Source: Mytilinidion resinicola
Lineage: Eukaryota; Ascomycota; Dothideomycetes; Mytilinidiales; Mytilinidiaceae
Assembly: GCF_010093595.1 (NCBI RefSeq)
Contig: NW_022985455.1
Span: 88,752 to 152,751 of the forward strand
DNA: 64,000 bases
Direction: 5' to 3'
Of the stretch, positions 34,401-46,003 are shown one piece after another (position 1 is the first letter of the stretch; every line of letters begins with the position of its first letter). A program made the position numbers and the translations under genes. Under the pieces are notes generated by a model. It saw only the letters and a program-made list of their open reading frames with translations. It was not told the origin of the DNA and made no database searches.

Positions 34401-35408
34401 ATGTCCGCCCGCCGCAGACCCGCGGACATACCCTCAGATCTCAACGGGCCACCTCTCACAACCACCATGCCCGCCTCCTCCACCCCTCCCTCCCCGCGCT
34501 CGCCCTTCCTCCCCACGCGCCTCGAAGCCCTCCTCATCTCCATCTACCCGCTCACCCTCTTCCTGGGCTCCGTCTTCTCCACCCTCTCGGCAACCACGCG
34601 CTCGGCGCCCTACAGCGCGTCCTCGCAATCGCACCCGCCCGAGTTCGCGCCGTCCTACTTCGCCAAGAAGAAGAACATCTTCAACGTCTACTTCGTCAAG
34701 GTCGGCTGGTTCTGGACCACGCTCGCCTTCGTCGTCTTCGTGCTCACGAACCCGGGCCTCGGCGTGCCGCTGCGCCCCTACGTGACGCGCCGCCGCGTCG
34801 CCGCGTCGCTGCGCTACGCGGCCGTGACGGCGTGGTGGACGGTCATCACGCAGTGGTTCTTCGGCCCACCGCTGATCGACCGCGGCTTCCGGTTCACGGG
34901 CGGCCAGTGCGAGATGCTGAGGGATGCGGCCGCGCGCGAGGACATGTCGGATGCGCGCGAGTATTTCACGGCCGCGGCGTGTAAGGCGGTTGGCGGCCAG
35001 TGGAAGGGCGGGCATGATATTAGCGGGCATGTGTTCTTGCTCATTATGGGGAGTGGGCTGTTGTGGTTTGAGATTCTGCCGGCTTTGACGCGCGCCGAGG
35101 GGCTTAGGGATGGGAGGAGGGTGCTGTTGAGTGATGGGAAGGTGGCGAGTGTGGCTGTGGAGAAGCAAGCGGAGAAGAAGGAGGCGGCGAACCAGACGCA
35201 GGAACAGGTCACCGCTGCGGGAGTCAAGATTGCGTTGGGAGTGGCGGCGCTCATGTGGTGGATGTTGCTCATGACCGCGGCGTTCTTCCATACTTGGTTC
35301 GAGAAGTTCACGGGTCTGTTGGTTGCGTTTGCAGGGCTTTGGGTGGTATACTTCTTGCCGCGAGGCGTTCCGGCGCTGAGGGCAGTGCTGGGTATGCCGG
35401 GGGTGTAG
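34401..35408 (+). CDS. FIT family protein (Scs3/FITM2-like), lipid droplet biogenesis
   Basis: Intronless, 335 residues. FIT proteins sit in the ER membrane and are reported to cleave fatty acyl-CoA as acyl-CoA diphosphatases, supporting lipid-droplet budding and ER phospholipid balance. The two family histidines are present: H210 in GHDISGHVFLL and H297 in AAFFHTWFEKFTG. About six hydrophobic segments are visible, including residues 44-64, 103-117, 137-155, 210-228, 276-297 and 304-320. A Pro-rich cytosolic leader (1-40) and an Ala/Lys/Gln-rich loop (250-273) are extra to the yeast protein. The ATG follows AAAA and is the first in frame after a pyrimidine-rich leader. GC content is notably higher in this gene than in the flanks, as is usual for well-expressed genes. 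Confidence 0.9.
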   Translation: MSARRRPADIPSDLNGPPLTTTMPASSTPPSPRSPFLPTRLEALLISIYPLTLFLGSVFSTLSATTRSAPYSASSQSHPPEFAPSYFAKKKNIFNVYFVKVGWFWTTLAFVVFVLTNPGLGVPLRPYVTRRRVAASLRYAAVTAWWTVITQWFFGPPLIDRGFRFTGGQCEMLRDAAAREDMSDAREYFTAAACKAVGGQWKGGHDISGHVFLLIMGSGLLWFEILPALTRAEGLRDGRRVLLSDGKVASVAVEKQAEKKEAANQTQEQVTAAGVKIALGVAALMWWMLLMTAAFFHTWFEKFTGLLVAFAGLWVVYFLPRGVPALRAVLGMPGV

Positions 35409-35706
35409 ATGTTCTTGTGTCAGTGAAGCGAAGCATGAGCGGTGTTTGGAGTATTGCGGTGTTTTTCTTCGGTTCGTAGATGGATCGACGACTGCATAAT
35501 AGAGAAAATAGACTCTCAACTATTGGATTTTACAATTGCAAAGGGATTGAACTAGGACTAATTAAGCAAAGATCCCTCTGCTCCGTCATACGCCGAAGAA
35601 AGCAGAGAACCGCAATTGTGCCAAGCGACTACTAGGAACGATGCCTCTGTACGCTCGCAATTAAAGAAGCACATATTGCCTGCACCCACCCGCTCTCCAC
35701 GCTATA

Positions 35707-36669
35707 TTAACAAGCACAGCCCTCCTTAGGTCCTTGAACATTTGCCCCAGTCAGGTTGACCCTCGCCGAGTCTTCTTGCCTTCCAAGATTCGTCTGCCCA
35801 CCAACTCCCCTGGGGCCCTTCAAGCTCGTCTCCGGAATTGCGTTCGCAATAGCCGTGAACACCTCCGCGACATTCAAGCCCGTCTTGGCGCTCGTCTCAA
35901 AGAAAAGCAAGGCCTCCTCATCCGCATATGCCTTTGCCGTCTTCGTCGGAACCTTCCGCGCATCGCTCTCGCCATCCACATCCTCCTCCTCTTCTGCAGT
36001 AGCAGTGGCATCAGCGTCATCTCCACCGGTGCTAGTGTCCGACGCCGGGTTCGCGGACGCCAGATCGAATTTGTTGCCGACGAGCGCAATTACGATGCCA
36101 GGGGAGGCTTGTCGCTGCAGCTCCGCGACCCAATGCTGCGCCTTCTGCAGCGACGAGGCCTTTGTGATATCGTAGACGACGAGCGCGGCTTGCGCGTTGC
36201 GGTAGTACATGGGCGCCAGACTGGCGAAGCGCTCCTGGCCCGCCGTATCCCAGATCTCGAACTTGATGGTGCGGGTGGGGAGGTTGCATTTCTGCGTGAG
36301 GAAGGCGGCTGCGAGAACGAAGATGTAAAAGTTAGCAGGTCTGCTCTGTTGGAGGGGTAGCATGCATGTTGTAGTTCCGCGGAAAGCAACGACAAGTACC
36401 ACGGTCGAAGACCATGAGCGCAGGTGGATGTACGGGGATACCGGGTGATGGGCAAACCGACCTCCTATTGTAGGCTCCTTGTTCTCTTGGAAGTCGTTGT
36501 TCACGAAGCGCATTACTAGCGACGACTAGACGGCGGGTGTTAGCTGTGAAATGGCAGAGTGGGTGGCGCGAGGGGGGTAATGCACCTTTCCTACGGCGGC
36601 CTCACCCAGCAGCACTAGCTTGACGCTGCTGCTGGGCTTGGGTGCCGATGTGGCTCCTGAGTCGGCCAT
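35707..36669 (-). CDS. Rab5-type small GTPase (Vps21/Ypt5-like)
   Basis: Exons 36669-36586, 36525-36462 and 36308-35707 give 249 residues. It cycles between GTP and GDP and directs fusion at early endosomes. All G-box motifs are visible: GEAAVGKSS (P-loop), EPTIGAAFLTQ (switch I, formed exactly across the second intron), WDTAGQE (switch II), GNKFD and ETSAK. The protein ends in CAC, a CxC motif for double geranylgeranylation. Between NKFD and ETSAK there is an acidic insertion of about 40 residues ([20 protein letters not shown]), a feature I associate with filamentous-fungal members. Intron 2 is the longest here among those mapped in coding exons (153 nt). Neighbouring genes are unrelated. 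The symbol is withheld because fungal nomenclature varies. Confidence 0.95.
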
Positions 36670-37905
36670 TATTTGCGATGTGGGTGCTTGTTGTCTGGGG
36701 ATGGGAAGATTGGATGGTGGTTCGAGTGCAGGAACGAGCGTGGAGGGAGTTGGGAGGTCTCCAACACTAGTGGTGGGAAGTATTCTGCTTCGATAATAAT
36801 CAAATCTGTCCTTAATGTGTCGTGAAGAGGTGCCTGATCAGAGGATGGTGGAGGCAGACGGTTTGGGAGTTCACAGCTTGGAGCTTTCAAGATTATGACG
36901 ACGCTGCACTTGGGCATGCACGTGATCAAGCTTTGGCTTTTGAGCCACATCTGCAGCCACGCCTACACCATCTGTGACAAACACTACAGGCATTCTTCAA
37001 GATTTGGTAACACACTAAACTAACCTATACAGTGGTAAGGCAAGTTCTCGAGGTCTAATGGGAAGATTGCATATCCAGAGCTAGAATTCGTTTTGCCGTT
37101 AGTCCTACACAGGTAGTCTTTATTCGAGAGAATATCAACCCCGTGCGACACATGGCTCACTCAGGGCCCATAATAGTGAATGTCCGTTATAATTGCTTCA
37201 TACTACCTCATCTGAGCATTGTGTTGGCTCGTTACTTGGCTCGAGCTTTTCTTTCGACAAGATCACATCCTGCTCAGCTGTATATCCAATTCTAGGAAGT
37301 TCTGAATACGTGTTCGAAGAGATTCCCTAGCACGGTGCCATGTTATCTGAGAATTACCAGCTTATTGAAATAAAGCAAAAACTAGATTCACACTATATTG
37401 CCCAATATCAATCTCCTCCAAATGGTCCTTTATATCTGCTGAAATCGGAACGATATCCTCATCAAATGTACAGGTGTCAGATCGACATGAGGTGTTCTCC
37501 AATCCATCCACTTCAATGAGTAATTAGGGAAATTTAAGAAATTGAGTCCATGACACGCAGCGCTTACGCTCTCAACGCATATCGTTTCTCTGGAAAACAG
37601 TCGAGATTCGAACCTCAGATCTGCAGCTTCAACCTCGAAGACCATCGGCACTCACTTCCTCTTCGCCTCGCCAGTCGTTCAAGTGGCAATATATTTCTGG
37701 CTTTGGTTTGTGGAGTGACTCGAGGAGGTAAGGTGACACATGGAGGTCTTCTCATAGGTGCTGTAGAAATAGATTCGAAGGATAGCGGAGGTTGGCTACT
37801 TTGAGTGATGTCGGAAAGGCTTCAAAGGCATATTGCGTGAATGAAAAGTTGAACAAAACCGTGAGCTTTCAAGAGTGACAGGACAGTATGGCACACTGCG
37901 GCAAG
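36670..37905. other. Intergenic; no supportable gene
   Basis: Upstream flank of the Rab gene and 3' flank of the leftward C2H2 gene. Only unrelated short frames are present. Confidence 0.6.
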
Positions 37906-39379
37906 CTAGTATTCCATAGTCCCAAAGACACCGTCGTCGTCCTCGTCCATGCGATGGTCTCGGGCAGGGGAGTGCTCGTCGAACTCGTCCATGTCTTCTA
38001 AGCCTTCGTTATGCATGTCCACATCTTTGCTTTCGTAAGCATGTGGCAAGTACGAATTGCTCCGTATCGAGGACTGATTCGCCGTGATAGTGGTAGTGCT
38101 GCCAGATATGGACTCCGACTTCATGCCCAAAAAGCGTGCGGGTAATGGTGGAACGGGGGGAACATCAAAGCCGAGTGCTGCAGGTCCGCTCTTAGGTGTG
38201 CCGTAACTACAGCTTAACAAGCCCACGGCGGCGGCAAGGTCGGCTTGGTCCTCGTCATCGTAGTTGGACCCCGCTACCGAAGTCCCAGATGTTGTTGGAC
38301 GCCCGTCGTTACTCCATTGGCGGTAGTGGGACGAGTGGTTTTGACCTACGTCGGAGAAGGCGGATGTGGACTGGTAGGACTGTGAGTATGCACTGCTGGT
38401 TGCACTGAAGCGTTTCGACCGGCCAGAATTAGAGCGGCTGGTAGAGTATGACCCAATTACTTCATCAGGCTGAGGTGGAGGAGTCGTGTCGGTCGAGCTC
38501 AACTCGTCATCACGGAGGTCTGAAGACCCCGATGCGGCGGGTGAGGCAGAAGAATGGTCGCTGTTCCCTGACTCGCCTTCTTGATTCATAGCGACCAGGA
38601 CCGAAGCGGCCTCAAGGAGCTGTACTTGCTGATGCTTGGAAATAAGCAATTTGGATGTATACTGCCATTCAGGCGTGTGCTCCCAGCTAAAACAACGCGT
38701 CAACGCAGAAACAAAAGAATCATCCGAGTGCGTGCGAGGAGAGACAGGCATGGAAATCGCGCAGGCAGAACGTGCAAGAGTGAGTATTTAGGGATTAATA
38801 CGCACAGGTGTTTGGTCAGGCAACTGCTGTCTTTGAGAACAGTTAGCCTAGCTCAGTCATGATAGAAAGTATGTATATTACGTTTATAGCCCTTGCCACA
38901 TTTCTCGCACTTCAAATCGCTGCCGCTGACAAGCCTCTTGTTGGCTTTTAGGTGCGAGCCTTCGGACGCGCGTCGTAGCCTGGCCTTATTGTTCACTTTT
39001 TCTGTCTCTGGCATTGAAGCCAACATTGGCCCATCGGCCACGGCTGTCTCGTTATATATAGAACCATTGTTTGGAAGACTGTTTGGCATATCCGTGTGTT
39101 GGAGGGTGGGTCCTTGGAGTCTTAGGTTGGCCCTTGAGGTTGACGACATACTCTTGCGTCGCCCCACCCGGTGGGCCGGATTTATCGAACCCACAGATAG
39201 AGAGTGCGAGTGTATACGCGATTTCGAAGGGAGGCTCGATGCGGTCGAGCTTAGGGAGGTTCGGTGCTGACTGGAGGTTGGACGAGCCGGAGTGGGTTCC
39301 TGAATGGTGGCAATTAGGTTACGATCAGTGAATAACAGTGATCGATTTCGTGGTGAATTCTTGCCTTGAGGACGGTCAT
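37906..39379 (-). CDS. Single C2H2 zinc-finger protein, Ser-rich
   Basis: Exons 39379-39365, 39299-38882, 38830-38806 and 38686-37906 join in frame to 412 residues. One finger is assembled across two introns: C136-x2-C139-x12-H152-x3-H156 in CEKCGKGYK, HSSCLTKHL and WEH. The following EWQYTSKLLISKHQQVQLLEAASVL is strongly helical and reads like a conserved family block. The rest is low-complexity Ser/Thr-rich with an acidic C terminus (DEDDDGVFGTMEY). Likely a nuclear regulator, inferred from the finger. The first intron appears to use a GC donor (AAG then GCAAGA) with branch CCTAAT and acceptor TTCAG; the next has an AAG acceptor. The five-codon first exon (MTVLK) is the least certain part; no other ATG fits this frame. 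Confidence 0.8.
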
Positions 39380-41234
39380 ATTGACGGTTGTAGGTTACCA
39401 AAGCCCGCTGCTTTGTCCGTTCCAGGGTTGGCCTTCAGTCACGCAGTTTGTGGTGTGTTCAGTGCACAGCCCCGCCGAGGAGCTGAAACTCGAGATTTGG
39501 CAGTAGGTTGACGGCAGCGGCATTAACAATACAGCGAAAACAGAACGCTGACTGGGTGTACAGAAGAGGGCTTGAGACTCGTCGGGGAGGTGGATTGTTC
39601 AGCGCCAAAATTATGTTGCGATTCCCCGCGGCCGGTAATTGCGCTATTACGGTTTCGGATGCTACGCAACAGCAGTCCTAAGACGGCTCGGAATGCGCGG
39701 AGGAGGCAGCCAGTGGCGTGAAAGAAAAAAGGAACGACGAATGTTAACAAGACGGACGAAGTGGAGCTGTTGGTGGAGAAAAAGGGTGCATGGCTGCGGC
39801 GCATCCAGGTGGCCAGCAGGCCAGGTGATATCTCCAGGCTCACTGGGTGGCTGACCTCCAACTTGGTCCCTGAGTGGTGGTTTGCCGCCAGCCCCCTCAT
39901 TGGGATAGGATCACCCTGCGCAGTATTGGCCAAGTGCCGCAATCTTGCCAGTCAGTCCAGTGCCATCTGGGCTCCGTGGGCTCCTCCCAGCGCCGCGCGA
40001 GGCTAGTGAGACGGCGGCCACGACATGCTCGCTGGGCACTTGATGGGCCCTTAATCAGCGGGCGATGAGCGGCGGATCATCGAGAGAACGGCTGGACCAT
40101 GCGTGGATGAGCCACGATGGAGGCAAGCCCGTGATGGAGGAATCAGCAGGAGTGCGCCATCCACCATCGATGGCGCGATAGCACCGGGGCCAAACCAGCC
40201 ACCGAGCCGGCTGTCGTCTGGCAGGCGTCCCCCGTGTTCCGTCCCTCCCCCACTTTCTTCGGGCAGCCTAGCAGGAATTGTGTTTATCAGGTTTCGTACA
40301 AAGGTACCTACCAAGGCAGATCTTCAGCCGTTTTAGATGCTATTGTTTGCAGTGCTGCGTTGCATTTTCAATAATCCAGATACAAGCTGTCAGCCTTTTC
40401 CGTTATCCGAGCGAAGGGAGTTGTAACTGTGCCTATGCACGTACAAAGGCATTTTAAAGATACGAAGCGCTGCAGACAGTGGCAAGCCAGATTGTCATCG
40501 CTCTCCTATGTAACTATTCGAGTTGTTGTCGCAAACCTTCCAAGATTCGTTGCGAACTGTACCACGGTTCTCGCCAGGTACCATGCACCCTTCACTTCAG
40601 CACCATGGTTCGGAGCCGGACACCCGCATGTTACCATCAGGCTATCCAGGCACGCCAGGTACGAGGCCTGCAGGCGTCGCTCGTGCAGACACCCAGTTCT
40701 GTCCACGGGCGGTGGCATTGCCAAGCTAGGCCAAGCACCTGGGTAAGCTGATCGAGCCAAGGCCATTTACTAACACCATGCGGCCACATCGCGATATCTC
40801 CTGTCAGTGACCGTTTTGAAGACAGCCAAGCCCCTTGCTACATAGAATGTCGAGCATGCAAAAGCCCCCCTCGAGCCGGACCAATAGCCGCCATGGGCCA
40901 AGCGCGAGGCTGAAGGTTTTGGGTGCTTCGCGCCTCTGTGGGAGGCAGTGCACAGAGATCGAGCCAGAAACCTCGTTTGTGCAACTCATGCTAAGTGCCC
41001 CTTTTCGTCTAGCACCCTCCCATTTCAGTAAAGTCCTCGACGCCTCCAATGCTTCAACTCGTTCATGAAACCCTGGTTGGTCCGCCGAACTCTAGACCGA
41101 CAGGGCGAAGCGACTTCGTGTTCTTCTTCCCTTTTTGATCCTTCGGCGCGTTGGGCTGGCCCAGCTGAAGATTTGCTATAACCTCCCACCTGCCCCTTGT
41201 GATCTTCGTCCTGCATTTCACCCTTCACGAAATC
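39380..41234. other. Intergenic; no supportable gene
   Basis: No coherent gene on either strand. A short palindrome cgccatc..gatggcg occurs at about 40160-40180. Confidence 0.55.
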
Positions 41235-42426
41235 ATGACGCGTCTGATCCTTCTAAGCACGATCTTTTCCCTAGCATCGTTCGTGGTCGCAGAGTATCCC
41301 AGCTGTGCTGTAAGTATAGCAGTGTCCACGAAGTCACATGAGTCCAAGCGCTGACTGTTACGCCTCCTAGTTGTCTTGCTTAGACGATGCTACAGAAATC
41401 AGTGCAACGGGCTGTTCCGCCACCGATGGATATTGCCTTTGCACCAATACACCTTATCTTGAAGAAACGACATGCTGCATTCGCTCCAGCTGCGATTCTG
41501 CAGATCAGACGAGTGAGTCCTTTTATTGCTTCACGTTGTAGTGGAATCTCATCTGACCTACTCGTAGCTGCCTTCGACCAGGCGGTTTATAACTGCGCCA
41601 CGTAAGTTTCCGCCGTCAACACACCTAGTGTAGTACCCCTTGATAGCCATCTCTGGAATCGGGTACGACGTCGGTGAACAAAGATGTCAATCTAACTGTC
41701 GTCCAGATGGGGTGTCACCCTAAATACACACCTGTCGGTCACCTGTAGCTCCGCAACTACTAGTAGGATCCCATTTTCTCTCACCACATTACGTTTGACT
41801 ACCTCAACTGGCCTTTACTGACAACCATCACAGCAACCGCAAGCGCCGCATCCGTCGCTACTAGTTCTGCCGTGTCGTACTACTCATCTAAACCCAATTC
41901 GTACAAATACCCAAAAAACAAAAAGGGTCTCTCGTCCGGTGCCAAGGGGGGGATAGGGGGCGGGATAGCCCTCATCGTGCTCATCTTTACTGCCCTGTCC
42001 GGCTTCCTTATTAAGCGTCGCAACTCCAAGAAGGCTGCAATCACTGCAGCGGCAGCACCACCAACAGCAACAGTCCCAGGAGCACCGGCTGAGTATCCAG
42101 GAAAAGAGGCCGCCACAGTCACAGTCAACCCCGTCCCATCACCGGCACCGCAATACTCAACCCAGGGCGGCCCATACGCTCCACCTATGCAACCCCAAGG
42201 ACAGTATCCGCAGCCCATCTACGCGCCACAGCCTCAATACCCAGCACCGCCTCAGCAGCAGCAATACGCCCAATACGGACAGCCACCGCCGCAACAGTAT
42301 CCACAACCGGTATATTCTCCTGGACCAGAGTTGCAAGGCTCTCCGATAGGACAGCAGCCACAGCAGAACTTCTCGGGTGCGGAGCTCTCTGGAACGTTAC
42401 CGCAACCTAAGCACGAAGCACCGTGA
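41235..42426 (+). CDS. CFEM-domain single-pass membrane protein
   Basis: Exons 41235-41309, 41371-41512, 41568-41601, 41749-41762 and 41834-42426 join in frame to 285 residues. A signal peptide (1-19, ending VVA) precedes a CFEM domain, residues about 22-90, with the expected cysteine order: YPSC, LSC, TGC, YCLC, CC..SSC and YNC. The C-x4-C and 15-residue spacings fit. A Thr/Ser/Ala stretch follows, then a Gly-rich lead into a membrane helix (IALIVLIFTALSGFLIKRR) and a cytosolic Pro/Gln/Tyr-rich tail (PQPQYPAPPQQQQYAQYG). CFEM proteins serve in haem/iron uptake, adhesion or host interaction; which applies cannot be told. The 14-nt fourth exon is inferred because it alone links the CFEM exon to the transmembrane exon in frame. 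Confidence 0.85.
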
Positions 42427-43333
42427 GCCCAAAATTTTGATGAGACTCGCTCTAGGCCGCATGTTGTAGGGTGTTATGGAGTTAGGAGTATCGTTGTGGA
42501 TAGGTAACTAGGCTAATGGAGATATGTTTACGAATCTTTTGCGTCACATCTACAGATGGCCTTGGTAATTGGAAGCGGGAGGTTTCAAAGCGCCACAATA
42601 TCTCATAAAATCCATGGATGTCCATAAGAATCTTGCAGGAGTGCAGAAACGATTTGACCGATATCGGCGTCGCCAGATCTAACCGCTTTAGATAACCGAT
42701 AAGTCGAGGTCACTCGACAGCATTGAAGCCAACTAACATGAAACCAAAGCTTCAGCTATTTGTTTTAGATTTCGTCCCACTTATAAGCGTCAGCATATCC
42801 GGAATTCGCAGTCTGCGAGAATCTACCATCATTACGCAATATACAACGCTACTCCACGCTTGCTGGACTCCATTCTGATCATAGCGTCAACGTAGGCCAA
42901 CAAATTCGCCGTCAATCTGCGCACAGTCAATATTGTCGCTGCTTGAGATGCTTGAATGGGCCATCGAGCACCGAAATAGGTCTATCATTTTGGCTGGCTT
43001 AATACGAATTGGATATGACCCCAAGGACAGCATACCACATTTCTACAACGATGATACTTCTGCATGCTACAAACTGAAACGTTCAGGGCCAGAGCACTAA
43101 TTCGCAAGTAAATACTAATAAGATGTCACCAGGCTCTGGCCCCCCGGGGCTAGCTTTTGGACCCTAGGCGCAAGAGAATGTACAAACAGAAGCGACTCAA
43201 CTTTGACTTCAACGCCTACCAGCCACACGCAAAAAACCCATCATGTTAACCCTCGCATTCTCCAACTAAACCAAAAGCCAACCCCACCCGCCAGCTCGAA
43301 GAAGCCGGCCGTTCTCCTCAAACCATTCACAGC
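42427..43333. other. Convergent intergenic region
   Basis: 3' flanks of the CFEM gene and the leftward hydrolase. No gene seen. Confidence 0.6.
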
Positions 43334-44175
43334 TCAAACCACCTTACCCGCAGCCTTCCTAATCACATCCGCCGTGAACTTCGGCATACTCAGCGTCGGG
43401 AAATGCCCCGCCGCGCACCTCTCCACGTCAAACAGGCTCCCCGGGGTATTCGTCATCAGCTCCTGCACAAACGCCGGAATACAATTATCCTTCTCGCAGA
43501 TCAGGTACGTCGACGGAATCGAGCGCCACGCCGCATGTGTCGCGTCCGAGACCATCGGGCCCCAGGAGTGGCTCTCCAACTTCTCCGCCATAGCCTTTCG
43601 AGTCTCCGGGTCTAAATCGTCGAAAAAAAGCGTCTCGGGGTCTCTGACATAGACGCGGTTGTCGGACTGATCAAATTGATTATTATTTTTAGCGCGCGAG
43701 GGGGTGTTGGAGCGTAGTGAGCTTTTTTTTTTTTTTTACTGACCTCCAGCCGCATCCACGGATACGGCTCGCCTCCCACAGCGCTCTGCCCGTTCAGCCC
43801 AACCTCCAGCACCACAGCCGCCAGATACACCAACCACACCACCCCTCCCTGCAGCCCGTACGCTTCCCGCTCGATCTTACCGAGGCCTTTCATCGCCTCG
43901 GACCCGGGCACGCCGGCCCAGGAGTGCACGACCACGACGACGGCTTTGCCCGCGCTGATAGGCGCCATGGCAGCGTCCTGGATCACGGAGACCTCGCCGC
44001 TGAAGTCCGCGTGGGGCGGGTTGGCGCCGACGGAGGGCAGCGTGACGGGGATGACGTCGTAGCCTGCCTGCGTGAGGAGGGAGGCGGTGGAGGTGTAGGC
44101 GTCGAAGTTGCTAAAGGCGTCGAAGTTGCTAAAGGCGCCGGCGACGAAGAGGATGGTTGGTTTGGGGGGTGGCAT
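43334..44175 (-). CDS. Alpha/beta hydrolase (AB-hydrolase-6 type)
   Basis: Exons 44175-43744 and 43666-43334 give 254 residues, typical of small fungal esterase-like hydrolases. The catalytic triad is readable: S85 in VVHSWAG, D204 in EKDNCIP and H232 in AGHFP. The N-terminal beta strand ILFVAGAF leads to the oxyanion loop. There an 18-bp perfect tandem duplication (44099-44134) doubles AFSNFD, giving AFSNFDAFSNFDAY. The intron is 77 nt and contains a 15-base A-run immediately after the donor (T-run 43723-43737 on the + strand). The substrate is unknown. The gene is transcribed away from the pseudogene on its right. Confidence 0.85.
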
Positions 44176-44680
44176 GGTTGGCGGAGGGGCTGCGATGCTT
44201 TACAGGTGTTGAAAGAAGAGGTGTGGATGTTACGACAGACTAGCGTGCTGACAGGCAGTTTATGGCTTTATATCTAGATGGTAGGGCGGAGATCTTGTTG
44301 AGGCTTATGCAGACGGTGTGGTTAGGTGCGCTGCGCTAGCTACTGGCCACACCTGACTGGAGGAATTTGGTGTCTATCTTGATAGTGCTGACTGTTCGAG
44401 AGCGGCAACCTTTTTCGAACTGCAAGTTCATTCATCGAATGTGGCGGTTCAGCTGAGAGTGCGGCTGAGAATGTGGCTTCAGGCAACTACATTTCTTGTT
44501 GCCTAAGACGACCTTGAGTCAAAGACCTTTTACTTCAAATGAGAACTCAAGTATCTGTACTCTATTATTCAAGGCTGGATGTCTGCCGAATGGAATATAC
44601 CATACCAACATTTGTATGAGTTCTCAGTTTTCTGTGCTGGGCGGAAGCGCCCCAACGTGCCGTTCACCGCAACCGCCCAA
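44176..44680. other. Short divergent spacer
   Basis: No gene seen between the hydrolase and the isochorismatase pseudogene. Confidence 0.6.
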
Positions 44681-46003
44681 ATGCCTCCCGCGCTCCTGAT
44701 CATCGACCTCCAAGTTGACTTCGTTCTCTCCATGGCATCCTGAAGAACAATCACATCCCTCTTGGCCCAATCCTCGCACGCCTGGTACCTGTATGTTCTG
44801 AATTCAAGGAGAAGAAATGGCCTCCCACAGCCATCCGCTCCGAATACTCAACCACGAACCAATCGGACGAGAAACTTGTTCGTCATCTGAAAAGACTAGA
44901 AGACAAAGAGTTCGAGGGGATACCCAGTAACGATGAATGGCTATCCGGTACTCACACCGGCTCACGGCCTTTCTGTGCGCCAGGATCCACGGGCGCATCA
45001 TTTCCAGAAGGAGTACAGGGCCTCGTGGATCGCTACGCCGGCACAACCATGACGAAGAACTAGTACTCTGCCTCCACCGAAACCGGATTACATGAATGGT
45101 TGCAAGCGCACGGGGTGGGAAATGGACCGTTGTATTTCGCAGGAGTGACGACGAATAACTGCGTTCTGGCGACCCTCACAGACGCTTTCTTCCAGCAATA
45201 CCAGGTCCGAGTAATCCAAGAGTGCGTAGGAGCTGTGAACAAGAAACTAGAAACTGAGGCTTTCAAGAAAGATCGAGAAGTATTATGGCGATATAGTGAG
45301 CGCCGAGTCCATCACTGCCCAGCCGTCGTCTATCGGCAGTGGTAAAAAAGGAGCCGAAGTCGAAGTAGCTAGTACATTTCCACCTACTCAAACTCTGCAC
45401 GGGGTTTCCGGATCAACTCTTTGTTAGCGTGTAATGCTCTGCCTCTGACAAAAAGGCATTCTGTATACTCGAAAGCGTTCGCCCGCCATGTCGACGCCGA
45501 GACGCGATTGCCCGAATTCGCTGCTTTAAGCCCGAAATGCAAGACGCCAGTGTTGATTGGTGCGGACGGTAAAATAGTCATGGAGTCGATGGCGATTCTA
45601 CGGTACCTGAAGACATACTATGGCCATTAAGTGGGCACTAGAATGATGCCAGGTGTGAAGAATAAAGATAAACATAGCGCTGACCTACAGCGCTTCCATG
45701 AGTCGAAGAACCTCCATAACAAATTTGACGATATCGAGTTGTTTTTTTGCCGAAGTGGGACCAAAACCCGAATCGAGAACGCATTTTGGAGGCGTATAAG
45801 AGGATACTTGAGGAAATGAAGTTTCGGGAGTCGTATCTGAAAAAGAGCGTATTCGTGGGAGAAGACGCGTTCTCGTTGGCGGATTGTGCATTCTATCCGA
45901 GTCTGGCATCTTTAGTACATCGAGGGCTGGACCTGGAAAGGGAAGGGTTCTGGGCGTTGAACAGATATTTCCAAGCGGCGACGAAGATGGAATGCGCAAA
46001 ATA
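44681..46003 (+). pseudogene. Decayed isochorismatase-like gene running into a glutathione S-transferase-like domain
   Basis: The first part is an isochorismatase-family cysteine hydrolase: LLIIDLQVDF at the start, a Lys in TMTKN and the nucleophile in TTNNCVLATLTDAF. A frame change follows MPPALLIIDLQ.. near 44735, and TAG at 45061-45063 cuts the frame right after TMTKN. Downstream, about 45390-45630 is a GST N-terminal domain (GVSGSTLC, ETRLPEFAALSPKCKTPVLI, VMESMAILRYLKTYY) and about 45747-46003 a GST C-terminal domain (FVGEDAFSLADCAFYPSLASLV), again with stops and frame shifts. With at least three stops and three shifts it is a pseudogene. The two halves share orientation and are linked by an open stretch (KKGAEVEVASTFPPTQTLHG), suggesting the ancestor was one fused protein. 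Confidence 0.75.

Noticed and set aside
34434..35519. 361-codon minus-strand frame over the FIT gene
   Set aside because: Arg/His-rich shadow of a GC-rich coding region; the + strand encodes a complete FIT protein.
37590..37680. tRNA-like B box (GGTTCGAATC on the minus strand)
   Set aside because: No matching A box, acceptor stem or anticodon arm could be folded around it.
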